From NCBI GenBank assembly GCA_011799875.1, contig CM022299.1, positions 28,175,996 to 28,239,995 on the forward strand: DNA of 64,000 bases, in the 5' to 3' direction. This DNA is from Thinopyrum elongatum. Lineage: Eukaryota; Streptophyta; Magnoliopsida; Poales; Poaceae. A program made the position numbers and the translations under genes. Below, one piece after another: positions 32,878-44,800 of the stretch; position 1 is the first letter of the stretch, and every line of letters starts with the position of its first letter. Under the pieces are notes generated by a model. That model did not search any database, was not told where the DNA came from, and saw only the letters and a list, made by a program, of their open reading frames with translations.

Positions 32878-33500
32878 CTAGCTAAAGCATTTAAATGCAA
32901 CAACAAATGCGATCAAGATCGCAACTAAGGTAACAATTGAACCAACAGCATAATGATACCAAGCCTCACTATCAATGGCATATTTTCTAATCTTTCTAAT
33001 ATTCAAGCGCATTTTCTTCATCTTGATCTTGTGATCATCGACGACATCGGCAACATACAACTCCAGTTTCATCTTCTCTTCTTCAATTCTTTTCAATTTT
33101 TCTTTCAAATCCTCATTTTCTTTTTCAACTAAATTTACCTCTCGAAAAGAGGGTCGGTTGGAATTTCCGGTTCACATAGCTCCTAGAGAAAAATATCTAT
33201 GTCAACTTGATGGGCATAATTTGTCATAAACACGAAATGCAACAAATAGTTATAAATGAGAATATACCACATCCGAATCATAAACCGGACGAGGGCCGAC
33301 GGGGACAGATATCAAAACCATGCCACTATGTATAACAAACAACGTACGGGTAAGAAAATTATACAAGTAACTATATATCTAAATCACACAAATATGATTT
33401 TTTTATATAAAAAACATAAGAACAAGAGGCTCACCAAGGTGGTGCCGGCGACGGGACGGTGTGGGCGATCGACGGTGGTTAGGACGGGGATGGGAAGGCA
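32878..33500 (-). CDS. Short CACTA-borne coiled-coil protein with C-terminal membrane segment
   Basis: Three likely exons run leftwards. An N-terminal exon begins MPSHPRPNHRRSP (33500 to about 33437). A middle exon reads MVLISVPVGPRPVYDSDV (about 33330-33273). A last exon (about 33182-32878) starts after a CTAG acceptor with ELCEPEIPTDPLFREV. The last exon has a charged heptad-like stretch (LKEKLKRIEEEKMKLEL) and ends in a hydrophobic helix (VGSIVTLVAILIAFVVAF) with the stop five residues later, the layout of a tail-anchored protein. It lies just upstream of the transposase on the same strand and looks intact. I have seen similar ORFs in Triticeae CACTA elements but know no function. Exon borders are my inference from GT/AG sites. 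Confidence 0.5.
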
Positions 33501-33828
33501 CTAAGTAAACCACACCAACATATGCAAACTAAGAGTTAATTTGAGCTCAAATTGCATATAAATCAAATAAACTACCACATATAATTACTCCCAAACTAAA
33601 ACCCACAAATCACTATACTTATAGAGCATTGCAAGAGCTAATCTAGCAATGAGAGATGAAAGGACAAAGTTGCTAACCTTTGTGATTACTTGGATGGATG
33701 GCGGGCCTTCAAATCTTGACAAATTTTGGGCAAAATGAAGGATGAGCTCGAGCAAAGGGGAACAACAGAGAGGAGAGGAAAGGGGAAGAACAGAGAGCTC
33801 GGGCTCGACGAAGGGTTTATATAGGATG
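33501..33828 (-). promoter_or_regulatory. Upstream region of the CACTA gene cluster
   Basis: AT-rich DNA lies between the right subterminal array and the first gene unit. On the reverse strand a TATATAAACC motif at about 33815-33824 is a possible TATA box for the first transcript. No coding frame is seen. Confidence 0.4.
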
Positions 33829-34080
33829 ATCTATAGTCCCGGTTGGTGATACAAACTGGGACTAAAGGTTAGCCTCTAGTCCCGGTTCGTGCCACGAATC
33901 GGGACTAAAGGGGTTGGTGGGGCCCCAGCCTGACAGCACCTCTTTAGTCCTGGTTCGTGTAACGAACCGGTACTAGAGGTTCAACACGAACCGGGACTAA
34001 TGAGTGCCGCCCCCCTAGCAGTTGGAACCGGCACTAATGGTCACATTAGTGCCAGTTCGTAATTGAACCGGGACTAATGT
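33829..34080. repeat. Right subterminal repeat array of the CACTA transposon
   Basis: About eight copies of TAGTCCCGGTT-like units and their complements (TAGTCCCGGTTGG, GGGACTAAAGG, TAGTCCTGGTTCG, ACCGGTACTAGAGG, ACCGGGACTAATG) fill the stretch before the terminal CTACTAGTG. Confidence 0.85.
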
Positions 34081-34110
34081 GGTGAACATAAGGTCGTTTT
34101 TCTACTAGTG

Positions 34111-34449
34111 TACATTGATGGGTTGTGTTTTACTATTACACATGATGATTTTTATGAATATAATATGCATGTGCTTGCTGCTCCTACTTGTAATTATTAT
34201 GAGAGATGAACTACTTATTCACCTCTCTATGTTTCCAATACAATAAAATTGGAAGAAACTGCTTATGTTATGTATTGGCCTTTACTTGATGTGCATGAAT
34301 TGTTCTTTTATGACATGCCAATGCATAGGAAGAGTGTTAGACTTCGTCATTGCATGAAATATGTTGCTTTGTGCTCACTACTAAATTATAAATCATTTTT
34401 AATTAAAATTGGCTTTGATTTACCTTGGGATCCGGGTGTATCAATTACT
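34111..34449 (+). pseudogene. 3' part of the element D internal ORF
   Basis: This continues the frame of 20501-21502 after the CACTA insertion. Removing the transposon and one tac copy joins ALIKDY to IDGLCFTITHDDFYEY with no frameshift. One TGA (after NYYER) interrupts the frame; it then runs TTYSPLYVSN and LDVHELFFYDMPMHRKS to a stop after GVSIT. The preserved frame on both sides shows that CACTA entered a still nearly open ORF. No known domain. Confidence 0.6.
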
Positions 34450-37400
34450 TGAGCACTATATGCCTAGCTTAATGGCTTTAAAGAAAGCGCTGCCTGGGAG
34501 ACAACCCAAAAGTTTTAGCGATTCATTTATTTCTGTTGTGTCCTTTTAAATAGTTTTAAAACAAAAAAAAATAGAGGGGAACCTAAAAACTTTTTCAAAA
34601 AGAGAAGCGATTGGAAGGTTATGCATTGGAGAACTGAGGGTCGACATTGAACACTTGTGTTCATGCTCATGGAAACAATGTAGAATTTTTCATGGAATTT
34701 TCTCACAAAAATAATTATCCCCTTGTATAAATCCATTGTATTATAAAAATAATGTGCCAACATTTACCTTTAGGATGTTTAAATTGCTTGTTTAGTGTGT
34801 GCTGTGCAAAAACAGAAATTTTTGCTGTAGCATTTGAATTTCTATATTTTACTGCAACATGAAAAAATTCTGAAATTTTTACACAGTACTTCTATGTAAA
34901 TTTTTTATTTATTCCTAATTTTTCAAAAAATTTGAAGTTACAGAAGTATATGTACCATCTGCATCTCTACAGACTGTCCTGTTTTCACAGATTGCTGTTA
35001 TAGTTTCTTTATTTGCGTATGTTCGAAATGTTGTTGAGCCCCATTGACTTGGGAGCCATAGAATTGTGATAGCATACAGTGGGTAATGTTTGCTTATAAT
35101 TATACAATAATGTTACAGCAGGACATGATGGGATTTGATGTTATACGTACTAACCCCTCTAATAAAAAGTTTTGTGTGGATGAAGTGTTCGAAGATCGAG
35201 GAGGTATCGATATGAGAAGAATGAGGAGAGGCAATAGTTCAAGCTTGGGGACGCCCAAGGCACCCCAAGTAAATATTGAAGGAGACTCAAGCGTCTAAGC
35301 TTGGGGATGCCCCGGAAGGTATCCTAGCTTCCTTCTTCGACGACTATCGGTATGTATCGGTTTTTTTTTTGTTCACATGATATGCGTAAATTCTTGGAGC
35401 GTCATTTGCTTTTTATTTTTCTTTTAATCATGCACCATGCTGGTATGAGATAGTCCTTGGTTGATTTATAGAATGCTTCATGCACTTCACTTATATCTTT
35501 TGAGTATGGCTTTATAGAATGCTTCATGTGCTTCACTTATATCATTTGAAGTTTGGTGCCTGTTTCGCTACATATAGAAAACCGCTATTTGTAGATTGCA
35601 CTTTTGCTTCACTTATATTTATTAGAGCGTGGGAAACTCTTTTGTAGAAAGAATTAAACTCTCATGCTTCACTTATATCTATTTAGAGAGTCAACAGGAG
35701 TTGGTCATTCACATGGTTAGTCATAAAATCCTACATAAAACTTGTAGATCACTGAATATGATAAGTTTGATTCCTTGCAATAGTTTTGCGATATTGAGAT
35801 GGTAATATGTGGGAGGTACTAGTGAATGACTATGGTTTAGTAAGAATATTGGTGTTAAGGTTTGTGATTCCCGAAGCATGCACGTATAGTCTTTAGTTTT
35901 GCGATAAACTTGGAGCATAATTTATCCTTGATTGAAATCCTTGTGTGCTGTTATAATCGAGGTCGTGCGATGGTTAACTCCTACCTACCCTTCTCCTAGG
36001 GGCATGTGGTGAAGTGCTTTGCTTCGAGGGCTAAGTAGACTTTTGCAATAAGTATGTGAGTTCTTTATGACTAATGTGGGTCCATGGGTTATACGCACTC
36101 CTATCTTTCTGTAATTTGCTAGCCTCTTCGGTACCGTGCCTTGCCCTTTCTCACCTCGAGAGTTGGCGCAAACTTTGCCGGTGCATCCAAACCCCATGAT
36201 ATGATACGCTCTCTCACACATAAACCCCTTTTACCTTCTTCAAAACAGCCACCATACCTACCTATTATGGCATTCCCATAGCCATTCCGAGATATATTGC
36301 CATGAAATTTCCACCATTCCATTTATATGACACACATCATCATTGTCATATTGCTTTGCATGATCATATAGCTGAAATAGTATTTGTGGCAAAGCCACCG
36401 TTTATCATTTTTCATACATGTTTTGCTAGATCATTGCACATCCTGGTACACTACCAGAGCCATTCATATAGAGTCATATTTGTTCTAGTGTCGAGTTGTA
36501 ATTCTGAGTTGTAAGTAAATAAAAGTGTGATGATCATCATTATTAGAGCATTGTCCAAGTGAGGAAAGGATGATGGAGGCTATGATTCCCCCACAAGTCG
36601 GGATGAGGATCCGGACAAAAAATAAAAAAAAAGAGAAAGAAAAAAAGGGGCCAAAAAGAGCCCAAGAAAAAAAAGGAAAAAAAGAAAAAAAAGAAAAAAA
36701 AGAAATGAGAGAAAAAGAGAGAAGGGGCAATGTTACTATCCTTTTTCCACACTTGTGCTTCAAAGTAGCACCATGTTTTTCATATAGAGAGCCTCCTATG
36801 TTGTCACTTTCATATAGTAGTGGGAAATTTTCATTATAGAACTTGGCTTGTATATTCCGACGACGGGCTTCCTCAAATGCCCGAGGTCTTCATGAGCAAG
36901 CAAGTTGGATGCGCACCCACTTAGTTTTCAGTTTGAGCTTTCATACACTTATAGCTCTTAGTGCATCCGTTGCATGGCAATCCCTACTCCTTGCAATGAT
37001 ATCGATTGATGGGCATCTCCATAGCCCGTTGATCCACCGAGTTGATGCCAGACTTTCTGTTTCTCCTTTCCATTATTTAATCCCTACCACCGCACTCTAT
37101 TCCACCTAGTGCTATATGCATGGCTTGCGCTCATGTATTGCGTGAGAGTTGAAAATGCTGAAGCGCGTTAGAAGTATGACCGAATTGCTTGGTTTGACAC
37201 CGGGGTGCTCATGATTTATACTTTATGATAGGAAGACTAAGCATGACAGGCTATATGATTTTGTAGGGATAGCGTTCTTTAGCATTTTTATTTTGAAAGG
37301 CATGACTGTTTATTGGTTTGCCTGAGTATTGATGTCTTTATATCAAATCATAGACTATTGCTTCGAATCACACATATCTTAATATTCATGCCATGATTAG

Positions 37401-37484
37401 ATTATATGATCAAGATTATGTTAGGTAGCATTCCACATAAAAAAATATCTTTTTATCATTTACCTGCTCGAGAACGAGTAGGAA
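34450..37484 (+). mobile_element. Non-coding internal tail of element D
   Basis: This 3-kb tail has no credible frame. It has AGCTTGGGGATGCCCC motifs at about 35242 and 35299, a purine-rich tract at 36610-36725, and blocks shared with element C (TTCGGTACCGTGCCTTG, CTTCCTCAAATGCCCGAGG). No reverse transcriptase or integrase trace is visible, so D is a non-autonomous family member. Confidence 0.7.
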
Positions 37485-37500
37485 TTAAGCTTGGGGATGC
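37485..37500 (+). other. Polypurine tract of element D
   Basis: TTAAGCTTGGGGATGC abuts the 3' LTR start TGATACG. Confidence 0.8.
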
Positions 37501-39044
37501 TGATACGTCTCCATCGTATCTATAATTTTTGATTGTTTCATGCCAATATTCTACAACTTTCATATACTTTTGGCAACATTTTATATTATATTTTGGGACA
37601 AACATATTGATCCAGTGCCCAGTGTCAGTTCCTGTTTGTCGCATGTTTTTTGTTTTGCAGAAAATCCATATCAAACGAAGTCCAAACATGATAAAAATTT
37701 ATGGAGATTTATTTTGGAATATATGCGATTTTTGGGAAAAAGGATAAACGCGAGACGATACCCGAGGGGCCCACAAGCTCGAGGGGCACGCCGCGCTACC
37801 CTGGGCGTGCGGGGCAGGCTTGTGGCGCCCCTGTAAGGCAGTTGGGGCCCTTCTTTCGCCGAATGAAAGATAATTTCCGGATAAAATCCCCTCAAAATTT
37901 CAGCCCAATCGGAGTTACGGATCTCTAGGAATATAAGAAACGGTGAAGGGCCTGAAAACAGGACGCGAAACAGAAGAGAAACAGGGAGAGAGATCCAATC
38001 TCGGAGGGGCTCCTACCCTCCAGGAGCCATGGCGGCCATGGACCAGAGGGGATACTCTCCTACCATCTAGGGGGGAGGCCAAGCATGAAGAAGAAGGATG
38101 GGACTCTCTCCCCACTCTTCCGGTGGCGCCGGAGTGTCGCTAGGGGGACCATCGTGACGGCGATCTACACCAACAACTTCGCCGCTGCATCACCAACTCT
38201 CTCCCCCTCTATGCAGTGGTGTAACACCTCTTCTCCCCACTGGAATCTCTACTTAAACATTGTGCTTAATGCTACATATTATTATCCAATGATGTGTGGC
38301 CATCCAATGATGTTTGAGTAGATTCGTTTTGTCCTATGGGTTGATTGATGATCGTGATTGGTTTGACTTATATGTTTTATTTTGGTGATGTCCTATGGTG
38401 CCCTCCATGTCGTGCAAGCGTGAGGGATTCCTGCTGTAGGGTGTTGCAATATGCTCATAATTTGCTTATAGTGGGTGGCTAGAGTGACAGAAGCTTACAC
38501 CCGAGTAAGGGGGTTGTTGCGTATGGGAGTAAAGAGGACTTGTTACTTAATGCTATGGTTGGGTTTTACATTTATGATCTTTGGTAGTTGCGGATGCTTG
38601 CTAGAGTTCCAATCATAAGTGCATATGATCCAACTACAGAAAGTATGTTAGCTCATGCCTCTCCCTCATATAAAATTGCAATAATGATTACTGGTCTAGT
38701 TATCGATTGCCTAGGGACAAATCTTTCTCTTGTGTTACAAAAAGCTCTTTACAAAACAACTTACTTAATTAACCCTTATCTAAACAGCCCCTAACTTTTC
38801 TTTACTTGTTCTTTATATTCTTGCAAACCTATCCTATTACACCTACTAAGTACCTCTAGTTTTATTACGCAAAATAGTTTATTTCTTGTTCTAGGTAAAG
38901 CGAACATTAAGTGTGTGTAGAGTTGTATCGGTGGTCGATAGAACTTTAAGAGAATATAAATTCTACCGTTAGCTCCTCGTTGGGTTCGATACTCTTACTT
39001 ATCGAGAAAGGCTACAAATGATCACCTATACTTGTGGGTTATCT
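37501..39044 (+). mobile_element. 3' LTR of Sabrina-like Gypsy element D
   Basis: This full-length 1544-bp LTR runs from TGATACGTCTCCATCG to GGGTTATCT (last base changed from the usual A). It contains a GC-rich inverted repeat (GGGGCCCACAAGC at 37766 to GGCTTGTGGCGCCCC at 37817). The target duplication atatg follows at 39045-39049 and matches 19934-19938. Short open frames within it are not genes. Confidence 0.88.
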
Positions 39045-39049
39045 ATATG

Positions 39050-39695
39050 CCACCATCTCCTCTAACCTGTAGGCTATCTCTATGAATTTTACATTAACGT
39101 GGTAATCTCGTGGCTCCATCCATATTGCCGTGACGCGCAGGCAACTTAACATTACAATATATAACCATCTCATACATAAACTCATTATCATGACAAAGGC
39201 TATACGACATCATATGCAAACCCTGCAAAACCAAGTTAGATGTCCCCTAGTCAGTTTGGCAAATTTTAATTACGTGGCTTCTAGGGTTTATAGATAAACC
39301 TAGCTACCTACGTGCACACCATCAAGCCGATAATTCTTGTTGCTAGATTAACTTTCAGGGTGTGTGAGGGAAGAGACGTAATTAAAAATCTCTAGCCCCA
39401 CACTAAACTTCGTCAAATATGCATGACCCCCTAGAAGATCTTCATCTTCATCGCCCTCTTGTGTACGCAACGGTTCACTATTCTTGATTACGACGAATCC
39501 CAAAGAACTGTTAGTAGATCGTCGACAGCCAGAGGCGATCGATTGTCAGAACTTTGTACAAAGCTACATCATGCCGTCAATGAACTGAACCGAAGCAACA
39601 CTAGAGGGAAGCATAGCAAGAACATCAAACCCTCACATCCACATGTGATCTAGATCGAAACCTACATCTACTCATAGAACCGCTCATGATGCCAC
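39050..39695 (-). mobile_element. Leader and primer-site region of Copia element E
   Basis: This is the internal DNA between E's 5' LTR and the insertion point of D. Against the LTR the reverse strand reads GTGGCATCATGAGCGG, a variant of the initiator-tRNA-Met primer site TGGTATCAGAGC. The remaining 600 bp look like an untranslated leader; I see no convincing frame. Confidence 0.6.
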
Positions 39696-41512
39696 TGTTG
39701 GGAAATGTAGTAGAAATAAAAAAAAATGCCCTACGATCACCCAGGAACAATATGAAGATGCATATGGGGTTTGGATCAGCGATTATTATCGATTCCGGAG
39801 TGCAGTGGAAGTAGATGAGTCGGTGTAGATAGTACTTGGAGTCCCTCGAATCGTTCATGATGATCCCGCAAACCGCCCTCGAACGATCCCTTGAATGGAA
39901 GACCGAAAGCACGGTCTCTCTACTTGGTTGCAAGTGTACGGTCTTCACGATCCGGCAGCGCTTTACCATCCATAGCTAATCTTCGCTAAAGAATTAGAGG
40001 GAGGATATTAGAACCACACTGGGCTTCTAATTATGAGGATTAGAGGAACTAGACCTAGCTCTAATTAGTCAACTAGGACCAACTAGAAGTAGAACTAGAA
40101 GAACTAGAGGAGGCTCCAAAACTTGTGTGTTGAAAAGGTGCAAAACCTCTAGTATATATAGGTTGGGAGGGGAGGAGGGGGCGCGACAAGGGGAAGGAAA
40201 AGTCCCCTCCCTTGGCCGGCCAAGGAGGAAGGTGACTCCCCCTCCAATTCGGCCTCCCTCTCCCCTTTCCATGGGAAGAAGGGGGCGCCACCCATATTGG
40301 GCCCAAGTGGCCCAAGTTATTTCCACCACTTGGCTTTTTAACGGCCGTCGATATTAAATTAAATATAAAAGCCCTCTAATAATAACTAGAGCACATTATA
40401 TATAATTTCACACCTCCGGAAATATTTTCCACCAATATATTATTTATCGGTAATACCCGGTATTACCCGATACTGTCTGAAACCCTTCCGGTGACCCCAA
40501 AACGCTTCCGGTTCCTCTCGGAACTATTTCGAGTATTAATGAAACTAATTCACAAATAAATCCTCAATACTCTTGTACTACTAACACTTAGCAGATCATG
40601 ATTACCTTAAGCTTGTGACCCTGTAGGTTAGGTAAATCATAGACATGAACGAAACCCTTTCGTCCAATGACCGATAGTGAAACCGCGGACGTCCATATCG
40701 ATCGCTATGATTACACGAATGACATTCAAGTGAACCTTTGGTTATCATGTCATGTTCCCTTTGCTTCGCGATACTTTACAAAACCCGAGGTGAGATGTAT
40801 CGGTATCCTCTTGAGTCATACACATGCTCACTATACCGGTCTCCTCCTTACCGGTTTTGTTCTTCTTTCTGGTTAACGTGTTCCGGCATCCCCGTGATGT
40901 AGTCACCTATGTCTGGCCAAACGATGATGCATGCCATCACACCGAGAGGTCCCTAAGAATACCTCTCCATCATCGGAGGATCAAATTTCACTCTTGAGGT
41001 ATCGAGTCCCTTGTCAAACTTTCCGATGAACCTGTAAGTTGTCGCTATGATCACCTAGTTATCGATGACGTTTGAGCAACCCCAAAGCTCATCGTACGGT
41101 AAGAAGTGACTACGATACTCTCATGGTCTAAGTAACTAAAACACATGTTACCACTCCGTGTTATAACAATTAACTTGTGACGATATCATCTCAAAGTATA
41201 ACAAGCAAGTTTGGGTCGATTCAGTATGATCGTTCTTCTAATGTCATACCCTCAATGTTGTTTTAGGACTAATGTTACACTTAACGATATACTAAGATCC
41301 GGAAAATGTGATCACCAACAACACTTGAGCTAGTCTTAGAGGCGAGACTAGGAATCTTATTTTACTGTTATCATTCCACACGTGCATATGAGTTTTCCAC
41401 TGAATCGCACATTCAAGGATCATAACAGTTATAGCATGGAATATAAACTCTTAATTATAAATATGGAAATATAATAATACAACATTATTTGCTCTAGGGT
41501 ATATTTCCAACA
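39696..41512 (-). mobile_element. 5' LTR of BARE/Angela-like Copia element E
   Basis: This 1817-bp LTR runs on the reverse strand from TGTTGGAAATATACCC (41512) to CTACATTTCCCAACA (39696). Length and termini fit the BARE/Angela/WIS group. A TATA box (TATATATAC, reverse strand) is at about 40149-40158. The right flank cgcgt does not match the left flank of the partner LTR (gtgca), so no target-site duplication is confirmed. Confidence 0.8.
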
Positions 41513-41836
41513 CGCGTGCCTCCACAGGTTCGCAGGCGTGGGCGTCGCGGGTCAACTGCGTCGGGTGCGTGGGCGCCATGCCGCTCGACTGCCGCTACGG
41601 CACCAACGGTTTCATGCCAATGACGTGCGGCAAGGTCCCCGACACGACGACTGCCGTGGTGGACTTCTGTGCCATCCTCGCGGACTGCACACAGAGGTGC
41701 CTGCGGGACTCCTCGTGCATGGCGTATGCCAGCGCCAAGCTCATCGGCGCTCCATGGACCAGCACGCTTGAGGACCTTCGCGTGTTCCCCAACTTCAGCA
41801 AGGACCTCTATGTGCGCCTTGCCAATGCCGATCTCG
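41513..41836 (+). pseudogene. Fragment of a G-type lectin S-receptor-like kinase gene (PAN domain)
   Basis: These plasma-membrane kinases carry an outer lectin, S-locus glycoprotein and PAN region and act in defence or recognition. The fragment starts inside the end of the S-locus glycoprotein/EGF-like part. After a frameshift near 41560 it reads GCVGAMPLDCRYGTNGF, then the PAN domain: GKVPDTTTAVVDFCAILADC, CLRDSSCMAYASAK, TLEDLRVFPNFSKDLYVRLA. The GKVPDT, CxxxCLxxxSCxAYA and DLYVRLA motifs are family hallmarks. The exon ends at a GT donor (41837) as in family genes, but no transmembrane or kinase exon follows. The loss of the G-C-V/I-M segment before W (IGAPWTS) is a further defect. It begins exactly at the Copia LTR edge, so the upstream part was lost. 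Confidence 0.7.
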
Positions 41837-44800
41837 GTACGTGCCTGACTGCCTATGTGTACCTGCGTACCTTGCCTCTGCCAATCTCTCCTCACTAACT
41901 GCCCATCCATCCTCCTGTTTGGCGCTCAACAGGTGGGGCACGGCCGATGCTCTCCCTGATCCAACCACACGATGAGCCAAAGGATACGCCGTGGATTCAG
42001 TGTCCGGTTTGTCAGTCTGGGTTTGTAAGGTGTTTGTTCTTCTCCAATGCATTCTATTGATGATTCATGTGATTCAACATGTATTTTTTGTTCCTATTGA
42101 TTATAGATTATACTAATGCGTCTTCAGTTGTCAAGGGTGTGGCATATCTTGGTAGGTTAGTGGGGAGTGAGGTATATCCTCCTTTCCTATTTAATTTTTG
42201 CATCTTGATGCAATTATGTTGTTCATGCAAACATTTATTTGGGACAGTTGCATGACAGAAAAGTTACATGTTGGTAAGTTACAAATGTGCCATGAATTCT
42301 ACTGTCCTTGAACCTGCTTAATTCAGCTGTTTCCATGCTCAATTTCGTTAGTTTTCAAGCTGTGAAGTGCCCGTGTAGGTTTTTTAAGCTGCGATGATCT
42401 GGGTATTATCATGATTGGATTGGATTGGATTTGGAAGGTGTGTGTGTGTGGTGTACAGTCCAATCGTGGATTAAAGCTTGCTGAATTCAGTTGCTCCAGT
42501 GCTTGCTGTTACGCTTGACTTCCTATTGGTAGTTGTTACCCGCTTGCTTCTATTTCCTCGTGGTAGCACTCCATCAGTTTGATGGGGATCACTGAGCTGC
42601 GGGTTGGAACTAAATAAGTTCATGTCCTGAGCCTTTTATAGCTTAGTTCTTGGTGCCTTTGGAGCGATGGTGGTGGTGAATCCCACTGGTTTCTAGTTGT
42701 GGATGTTCCATTCTTTTTTCTATTACTATCTGTCAAGTATCCTGCTTATTATCATCTGCCTTATGGCTAGAAATGCTTGCAGCCATTTGGTGGTTACAAT
42801 GGTTAGCCTTTTCCTTTTACTTGGCTTATCGCTCACAATTGGCCGATTTATATATTGTTGGCCTAATTAAACATTTTTTGTGGCAGGACAATTCTTATGA
42901 TTGTGTAGCTGTATATGAAGTTCCACATACATGAATCTCCACTCATATGGTAAGATTCCAAGCCAGACTAACATCGAAGCAATTTATGTTAAACATTTCC
43001 TAACCACCAAGACTATTATCCAAGCATTTTTTGACACGAGGTTGAATCTTAAATGTTGGGTGCTTGATAATTTATCCTGATTGAGATCCACCACTGATGA
43101 CACGAGTCTGCTACCCTGCTCCTGTGATGGTAACCGAAGGCTTACGCCTCACACCGTGATATCCTCTCTTAGCTTGCACCTCTTCATTTGAGCTCCTCCT
43201 CCCAATTTATTCTTACTACTATTTTGGGTTGTTTGATTCAGGTTTCTTTTTCTAAAATTAAATCAAGTCTCAAGGAATGAGATGGAAGCGTTGTTCAGGC
43301 ACTATGAGAAGGTGAACCGCTCTATCAATGACGATGAACTCATCCAATTGGTACCTCCAAAAAACTTACTTCCTGTGTGTTCTTGGGATCAAGTAATATG
43401 ATGTTGGTTTACTAAATTCTGGTACGTGTTCCTGTCAGCTAATAAGACCATTGTTTCCATTTTTCAGCACTCTATTGGGAATAGTTTTACCATCCGAGGA
43501 TACATCCATAGTACAGGTTGTGCTATTCATTATCTTCTCTTTTTATTCCGGATGCACCTTTTTGAAATCCTTTTTTATTCCTATTTGTTGCATACCTTAT
43601 TTATTAGAAGGTCTAATTGCAAGTATTTGCAAGGTATAATTGTTATGTAAAATTTTCTTTGCAGTGTGCATGAATTGCCCCTCCTCCTGTACAAATTGTT
43701 ATGTCTATGGAATCTTTTTGGTTGTGGTAGTTGTCATATCATTGGTGCGGTTTTAGTTAGGTTTTTTGGTCCCCTGTATATCCAAATCAAAGAATACTTG
43801 TGGTTTGGTACAGTTATATTGCAAGTCGAAAAATACTGTATGAGTTAATATCGGATTGTCCAAGTTGAAATTCAGTTTATATTATTCAATATGTATTCTA
43901 ACAAACATATTCTGTTTGGCATCATACTATCATTCAACTTAAACACATGGCTTAACTGGTTCACCCAATTTAAAATCTCAGGGAGATGGTGGTTGTTCAC
44001 CCTGACAGTTGGTTTAATTCTGGTTGACATGCTCAGTTGCTCCACATCTGTTAGTTATTAAATATTTTGGTTCTTCTTTCTGTAAAGTTTCACAGTTAAA
44101 AAACTTTTATGGAGGTTTGCTTTATTAGTTGTATCAGATGTTCTCCAGGTTAGTTTAAATAATGAGAGGCTTTTGTAATGTTATTGACTTTCTTTATCTC
44201 CTTCTGTAATGACTAATAATGTTTTCCTTAACTAAACATCATATAGATCTTCTTGCTTTGTGCATTTTTCCAATATTAATCTTCTTGCTTCATGCATTTT
44301 TCTATTTTGCTCGATGCTGGATGCTATTCATGTCCTTGAGGCCCTGGTCATCGGCATCGATAGAACTAATGGTCAGGTTGTAGTGCTTTTCCCCCCTGTT
44401 GTTATGTTGTTGGCCCCTGTTAATGTTTGATGTACATTTTCATTTATTTTTTTGTTCTGCCTTGTTGTGCATTGGGTCCTTAGTGGTTGGGTTGTACTGT
44501 TACATGAAAAGAATCCATGTGCTGAAAGTGTTGAGCTTAATTTAGATATGTGGATGCAATCTTTCTTTTTGTGTATAAGATAATTGGTTTATCTATTTAG
44601 TCACTCCTTACTGTTATTTAAAGTAGATAGATTGTCCATGATGTCTACTGGTAGGACATTTTGATTCCTGGCTTCCTGCCATGCCCCATGCTGGCTAGAT
44701 GATAGTATGTTGTAGGGATGCATGTGACATGTGCAATTTCTTAGCATGGCTTCTGTACAATATTGATAATACTATGTACAATTTCACTTTGTTGTGAACT

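Larger units (their letters stand above)
21503..34110 (-). mobile_element. 12.6-kb CACTA (En/Spm) DNA transposon
   Basis: Termini are CACTAGTGCAGAATCGGG on the left and, reading inwards from the right, CACTAGTAGAAAAACGACC. The element is flanked by a 3-bp duplication tac (21500-21502 and 34111-34113). Both ends carry arrays of subterminal repeats of the TTTAGTCCCGGTT type, in both orientations, which in CACTA elements bind the accessory transposase protein. Four gene units lie on the reverse strand: a small coiled-coil/membrane ORF, a TNP2-type transposase, a short conserved ORF, and a Transposase_24/Ulp1-like gene. It interrupts element D's ORF. The transposase is broken, so movement now would need help in trans. 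Confidence 0.92.

Noticed and set aside
36570..36839. Lysine/glutamate-rich frame (and its F-rich mirror)
   Set aside because: It is translation of a purine-rich low-complexity tract that is a fixed feature of this retrotransposon tail; the same tract occurs in element C at about 13485-13535.
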